Positions 60,301 through 64,000 of a stretch of 64,000 bases of DNA are shown here, piece by piece (the first letter of the stretch is position 1; every line of letters starts with the position of its first letter). The stretch spans positions 28,632,379 to 28,696,378 of the forward strand of contig NC_049981.1 of assembly GCF_000003815.2 (NCBI RefSeq). Reading direction: 5' to 3'. The notes beneath the pieces were generated by a model. It did not search any database, was not told where the DNA came from, and worked only from the letters and a program-made list of their open reading frames with translations. A program made the translations under genes and the position numbers. This stretch comes from Branchiostoma floridae. Taxonomy: Eukaryota > Chordata > Leptocardii > Amphioxiformes > Branchiostomatidae.

Positions 60301-61425
60301 CATCAATATGTGTGAAATACACGAAACACGAATTAAGTAGTGAGTAAGGGCGGTCCGCAAAGTCTGTAAGTCACCACGAGTTTAAAGCTTACAAAGACAA
60401 GCTAGGACTATATCTTGTAATGATCCTATAAAGAATATAATTTCTCGAAATGAGGCAGATTTTGAAGCTCGGTTTTAAAAAAAATTTTCGAAGGGAAGGT
60501 TACTTTGATGATACACCCATGAAAGGTAAACCAGCATCGCGCATCGCATCTACCAAAACTGTATTTTTAGATAGAGTGATGTCACCAGTTAAGGTGTGTA
60601 AAGTTCAGTGACTGGTAGTGCCACTTGCATTGACAGACGTTTGACTCATGGCGATCTATAGATAGAAACTTCGGCTTACCAAAGATACATCTACCTGTAG
60701 GGAGACCGCCAGTTTACAACCAATCGTTCAATTCGATTTCGATGCCGTAGAAATTTCTAGCGAACTGTAACAAAACCACCCACTGACAAAAATCTAACAC
60801 TGCCTTTTCCGCAACGAGACAGTTGAATTCTGCACGACATATATGTACGACGTTCCCAAGAATGCCCTCAGTTGATCGTACGACGATCGAATGACGTTTT
60901 GACCGGGCTCTAAGGAGTCAGACGTGCACCAATATATGTCAGAGTACCACATATACTGCTCTACACAAACAAGACTCTTACTAGTAGAACAAACAAGGCA
61001 AAAGTCATGTTGGTAGCTAGGTTATCCGACCAAATTGGTGGATGTCTCCCATGTACACATACCAGGACTACTTTGGCAACTTCTTAGCCAAAAGTGCTAC
61101 CAACTATATCGAAGTTATAGTGGGATAATCTGTGGTTTATCCCCGTGTTAAACAGACATTGTCAATACTACTGCTGTGCTGAGATGCCAACATAGAAGAA
61201 AATCCATGGCGGGAACACTAGATAAAGGCTCCGGGCCACATTCGTCGTCCCATTCTGTTCTCGTTGGATTTCTGGCGAGGATTTGACAGAGCCGACCATT
61301 AAAAAGTTTATAGTAGCTTTATTTTCAGGCACAAGACAAGTAGATTACGGTACGGTAAATCCACGACTGGGACAAAAATTTTCATAAATTTAGTTCATTT
61401 ACCTGCCGTGCGACCAAGTCACCAT
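48306..61425 (-). CDS. gene G: secreted CCP4-CUB-LDLa-CUB2-LDLa-trypsin protease (971 aa)
   Basis: Nineteen phase-consistent exons: 61425-61403, 58695-58634, 58264-58079, 56935-56756, 56474-56295, 56136-55957, 55509-55368, 55053-54833, 54440-54315, 54050-53829, 53587-53459, 53023-52858, 52411-52191, 51660-51550, 51147-50949, 50427-50340, 49669-49489, 48903-48761, 48461-48306. Exons 1-2 together give a signal peptide ([10 protein letters not shown], then VLLVLATL). Exons 3-6 each encode one CCP/sushi (first very Arg-rich); 7-8 CUB; 9 LDLa (DDCGDGSDE); 10-11 and 12-13 CUBs, the latter with a proline run; 14 LDLa (KDCADGSDE); 15-19 protease. Activation Arg-IVGG, His in VTAAHC, Asp in NKDIALL, Asp189 in HDTCQ, Ser in GDSGGP. 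The C-terminal block CUB-CUB-LDLa-trypsin matches gene F exon for exon (222, 129, 111, 88 nt shared). Confidence 0.93.
49335..49381. repeat. 29-bp palindromic insert flanked by 9-bp direct repeats
   Basis: GTTGTAGCA (49335-49343) and GTTGTAGCA (49373-49381) flank a sequence centred on AGGACGTTATATC/GATATAACGTCCT with a one-base loop. Intron of gene G. Confidence 0.88.
51894..52168. mobile_element. MITE family M1, copy 3, with internal foldback
   Basis: Left end AGGCCCCTTTCTCTGGACGG, right end inverted GGAAAGGGGCCG, TA at 51892-51893 and 52169-52170. About 56 bp inside it (ACAACTGGAATATGATG onward) is inverted against TTTGTGTGTTTTGTTGTCTA onward, so unlike copies 1, 2 and 4 it is a foldback. 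It ends 19 bp from the gene G exon 13 donor. Confidence 0.82.
55590..55715. repeat. SINE-like repeat, inverted partner of 59520-59635
   Basis: GGAGCCCATCCCTCTCCTCC, ACCGCC and GAAGTCAGGTACCCGTTT are found inverted at 59520-59620. Intron of gene G between CCP and CUB. Confidence 0.7.
55957..56474 (-). repeat. tandem duplicate CCP exons (338-bp period)
   Basis: Exons 56295-56474 and 55957-56136 of gene G are both 180 nt and differ at three bases only, while the flanking introns differ much more. The three differences change two codons (Glu/Arg after GF, Arg/Thr before RTC). Confidence 0.9.
57430..57870 (-). mobile_element. retroelement 3' fragment with RT-associated zinc knuckle
   Basis: Minus-strand coding remnant [25 protein letters not shown] and a tail resembling the fragment at 20790-21262, followed by a 3' UTR matching 36140-36290. 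Intron of gene G. Confidence 0.7.
58736..58900 (-). mobile_element. possible LINE 3' end
   Basis: AAACTTTATTTATTCATGAAAGC followed by GGCCTGCAAGGGTCAGACAAAG; on the minus strand this is a terminal segment ending in an A/T repeat. No coding match; tentative. Confidence 0.35.
59125..59220. mobile_element. foldback repeat with 42-bp arms
   Basis: TACGCCAAAAAGGAGTGACT onward at 59125-59166 is inverted at 59179-59220 with two mismatches and a 12-bp loop. Related sequence at 16461-16499. Intron 1 of gene G. Confidence 0.9.
59520..59635. repeat. SINE-like repeat, inverted partner of 55590-55715
   Basis: AAATGGGTACCTGACTTCGG and GGAGGAGAGGGATGGGCTCC are the inverse of the copy at 55590-55715. The remaining sequence of intron 1 of gene G (about 59640-61400) shows nothing further that I can support. 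Confidence 0.7.
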
Positions 61426-63556
61426 GTTCTTCCGAGGCACACATATAAGTACATTCAATTCAATCTTACAAGGAAGTGAGTTTGGAATATCACGTTTTTG
61501 CCCGATACGAATTACGATTGATAGTACCAACACCAAACAATTGATATCTTAAGCAACATACACGTAGTTAAGATATGAAGCCAGCCAGTTGTAACAACAA
61601 CAATGCCAAGGACATTTGGATTGAAGTTGGAAACATTGTTCCTGTGTAATCACAAAAAAGTGAGCACGTTTTTGTTAACATGTCATTTGGTGCCCAGAAT
61701 GTGCTTGTTTAGAATGAACTTACCTCATCTTGGTTGTGTTCTTCTAACAGGTACGGTGTGTCTATAGGTAGTAGACTGCTTCTTTCTGCTGAGAGACACT
61801 TTGCACAACTGGTATTTGGGTGCGTACTGGGTTTAACAGGGCTGAGTGACCCCAGTTTTAACTTTTATCCCTGTAAAGTGCCTCCTCTGTACGTCACCTT
61901 TTATCATGCAGATCAGCCGGTCATATAGCCCGAAGGAAAACTGGGCGGTGACGAATTATATGTCACGAAGAAAAAAAAGTATATATAGAATTTGACCCCC
62001 ACACCAGAAACACCCCCACCTCACACATATGTATGTATACAGCCTATTTGATGACTTGAATTAGCTTGTGAACGTGAAGTACTACTTGTAAACAGTTTGC
62101 CAGATACCTGTTGTTGGGGCTGTCCTAATACTAATACTATAGATTGAGAGAACCGGTTTTGTGTTGTCTTTATAATGAATATTTTCGTAACCTAAATAAG
62201 GGTCGTTGACATTTAAGGCACACCTGCTGCTGTATGTTGTAAGAGTTTCGTAAATCTTCATTGCAAAGGTTTCAGTTTTTGACATGAAATTCGCAAAGGT
62301 TGACAATGTTGAATACTAGTAGTCCAATACTATTGTTTCCAATAGAGCATAACATCTACATGCGTACTAACAACATGATGTCACATGGGCTTACCAATCT
62401 GGTGTGCCTAAATGTGCCTGTTGGGCACATGATTCACTGGGGAGTATGTGTTCACCTGATAATTAGATAATTATCCTGTCAAACTGGTATTGTGTTGGGG
62501 AGGAAACGTAAAAGTTGGACTATTCATTGTGACAAATATGCCATAAGGTGAAAGGGCAATCATGTGGAGATCCGCACTTGTATATAGTAATATTCCAGGA
62601 AGTATGATCATGATGAGGGCTGGTCGATAAAGTTTTTAACATCTAGGTAATTATATACTGTCACTAATGCCCCTTTGCTTCCCGCCACGATGGCCCTCTC
62701 GTCGCGCATGAGCTCTCCCTGTGACCTAAAATCTGAGTTCGCTAAACGAATTGTATACCAAAAAAATAATTTTGTCACACCTTGTGTGTTTTGTTGTCTT
62801 TTCCGTTACATGTTTCCATTTTGTATGATATACCCAATATGAAATCGAAGGTTTCAAGTCGCAATGAGAGCGCAGAGCGATCGTCGTATGGTGGAAATGG
62901 GTGAAATGCCTGACTGTTCTCAATTATCCATGTATTCATCTGGATAATGGACTACTCATCCGGATACTTGTGGAACTATTGCAATGAGCGCGGTAACTGT
63001 TACTAGTTATTAGTGACAGAAAATCACAAACACGGATACAATGCTGGTTGCTATAGTATGTAGTCATACATAAGCTTCTGCTCAACTATGTCTTCTACGA
63101 ATTGTGATGGATTTGGTATCCACTGATACTGTCCTCCATTGTTCTCTACTTATCGTGTTTATTTCATACATACGGTGTGATAAGCCGATGATGTGAATCC
63201 ATCTTAATAGATAGTTCGGTGAATAGTTTGTAGAACTCATTTTTTACAATCGATCATCAAAGCTTTTTATTTTGACATGCAAATAGTCTAAAGATGTAAG
63301 TTTTGAATTACAGGACAATTTCCAATTCCTGTATAGGATATCAACAACAAAGTAGTCAAGTAACATTTATATCAAAATCAAGACGCAACATATCTGCTCT
63401 GTTCCATACACGTCATTTATTGTTCATCAAGAAAACATCTCGATTAACTTGTGTAATACACAGGCTTTTCATGATCTTGAAACTTTTTGCTGACGCCTCA
63501 GGGGCGAGCCTAATGGCAAACTCGTATTCAAAGTTGTGTCGCTATATAATACATCT
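61426..63556. other. intergenic G-H
   Basis: Contains the gene G promoter region (minus-strand CTTATATG about 25 bp upstream of the start codon is only a weak TATA candidate) and M1 copy 4. No exon recognised. Confidence 0.5.
62667..62907. mobile_element. MITE family M1, copy 4 (degenerate)
   Basis: GCCCCTTTGC at the left, GTGGAAATGGG at the right, GTGACCTAAAATC and CACCTTGTGTGTTTTGTTGTCTTTTC inside, and GAGCGCAGAGCGATCGTCGT before the right end, as in copy 1. Terminal TA is not conserved. Confidence 0.75.
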
Positions 63557-63751
<195 letters not shown>

Positions 63752-63829
63752 CTATACAATCTATCAGTTATTCTAGTCTATGAACCAGTGACAGAGCTGC
63801 TATAGGTAGTCGTATTTTTCCGGCCACAG

Positions 63830-64000
63830 GGGTTGTGGGTGTCTAGGAACGGTCTCCACAGCCTCTGCAACTGAAGTCAGATACCCATTTACATGTGGAT
63901 GGAGTTAGGAAAGCTGTGTTAAGTGTCTTTCTCAAGGAACCAATGCCTAGAGAGGAACGTTCTGTATGTTATGTTGATTGACCCGCTTTCTCTTAGCTCA
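63830..64000. repeat. SINE-like repeat (partial)
   Basis: GAAGTCAGATACCCATTTAC followed by AAAGCTGTGTTAAGTGTCTTTCTCAAGG resembles the body of the repeat in 2705-3120 and the end of 59520-59635. Runs to the window edge. Confidence 0.45.

Overview
The window is intron-rich animal DNA. It carries secreted multidomain serine proteases built from CUB, kringle, LDL-receptor A (LDLa) and CCP/sushi modules, and it is dense in short inverted-repeat elements. Module repertoire, exon phases and repeat style point to a cephalochordate (Branchiostoma-like amphioxus). That assignment is inference from gene content; no database was searched. Two N runs (7057-7156 and 9484-9698) are assembly gaps.

Layout. 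(A) 897-3821, minus: 5' part of a secreted kringle protein (signal peptide, kringle, Thr/Pro minisatellite linker), followed by a second kringle exon that is frameshifted; it runs off the left edge. 3822-12230 has no host gene that I can support. It holds a roughly 976-bp tandem duplication, a dispersed repeat, and a 3.97-kb element with 127-128-bp terminal inverted repeats that each carry a CRE-like site and TATA box. (C) 12231-16766, minus, and (D) 17430-22623, plus: a divergent pair of CUB-trypsin paralogues of 402 and 398 residues. (E) 24075-30571, plus: CUB-kringle-linker-trypsin, 523 residues. 30572-33564: LINE fragment and foldback elements. (F) 33565-44120, minus: LDLa-LDLa-CUB-CUB-CUB-LDLa-trypsin, 763 residues. 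44121-48305: repeats. (G) 48306-61425, minus: CCPx4-CUB-LDLa-CUB-CUB-LDLa-trypsin, 971 residues. (H) 63557-63718, minus: last exon of a further F-like protease that continues off the right edge.

The exon models were built by hand from GT/AG sites and reading phase. All six complete junction sets are phase-consistent, and nearly every inter-domain intron is phase 1, the signature of exon shuffling. All five proteases with a complete catalytic domain keep the His/Asp/Ser triad and an Arg-(I/V)VGG-like activation site (Arg-IIGG in two), with Asp at the S1 position, so trypsin-like cleavage is expected. D departs at position 193 (Asn for Gly in GDSGGP). The products look like secreted, zymogen-activated extracellular proteases of the coagulation/complement/matriptase type. 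Physiological targets cannot be read from the sequence.

Beyond genes, the window shows at least four families of non-autonomous elements. Three TA-targeted insertions lie at or within about 20 bp of splice donors, and one is inserted into the donor sequence itself.
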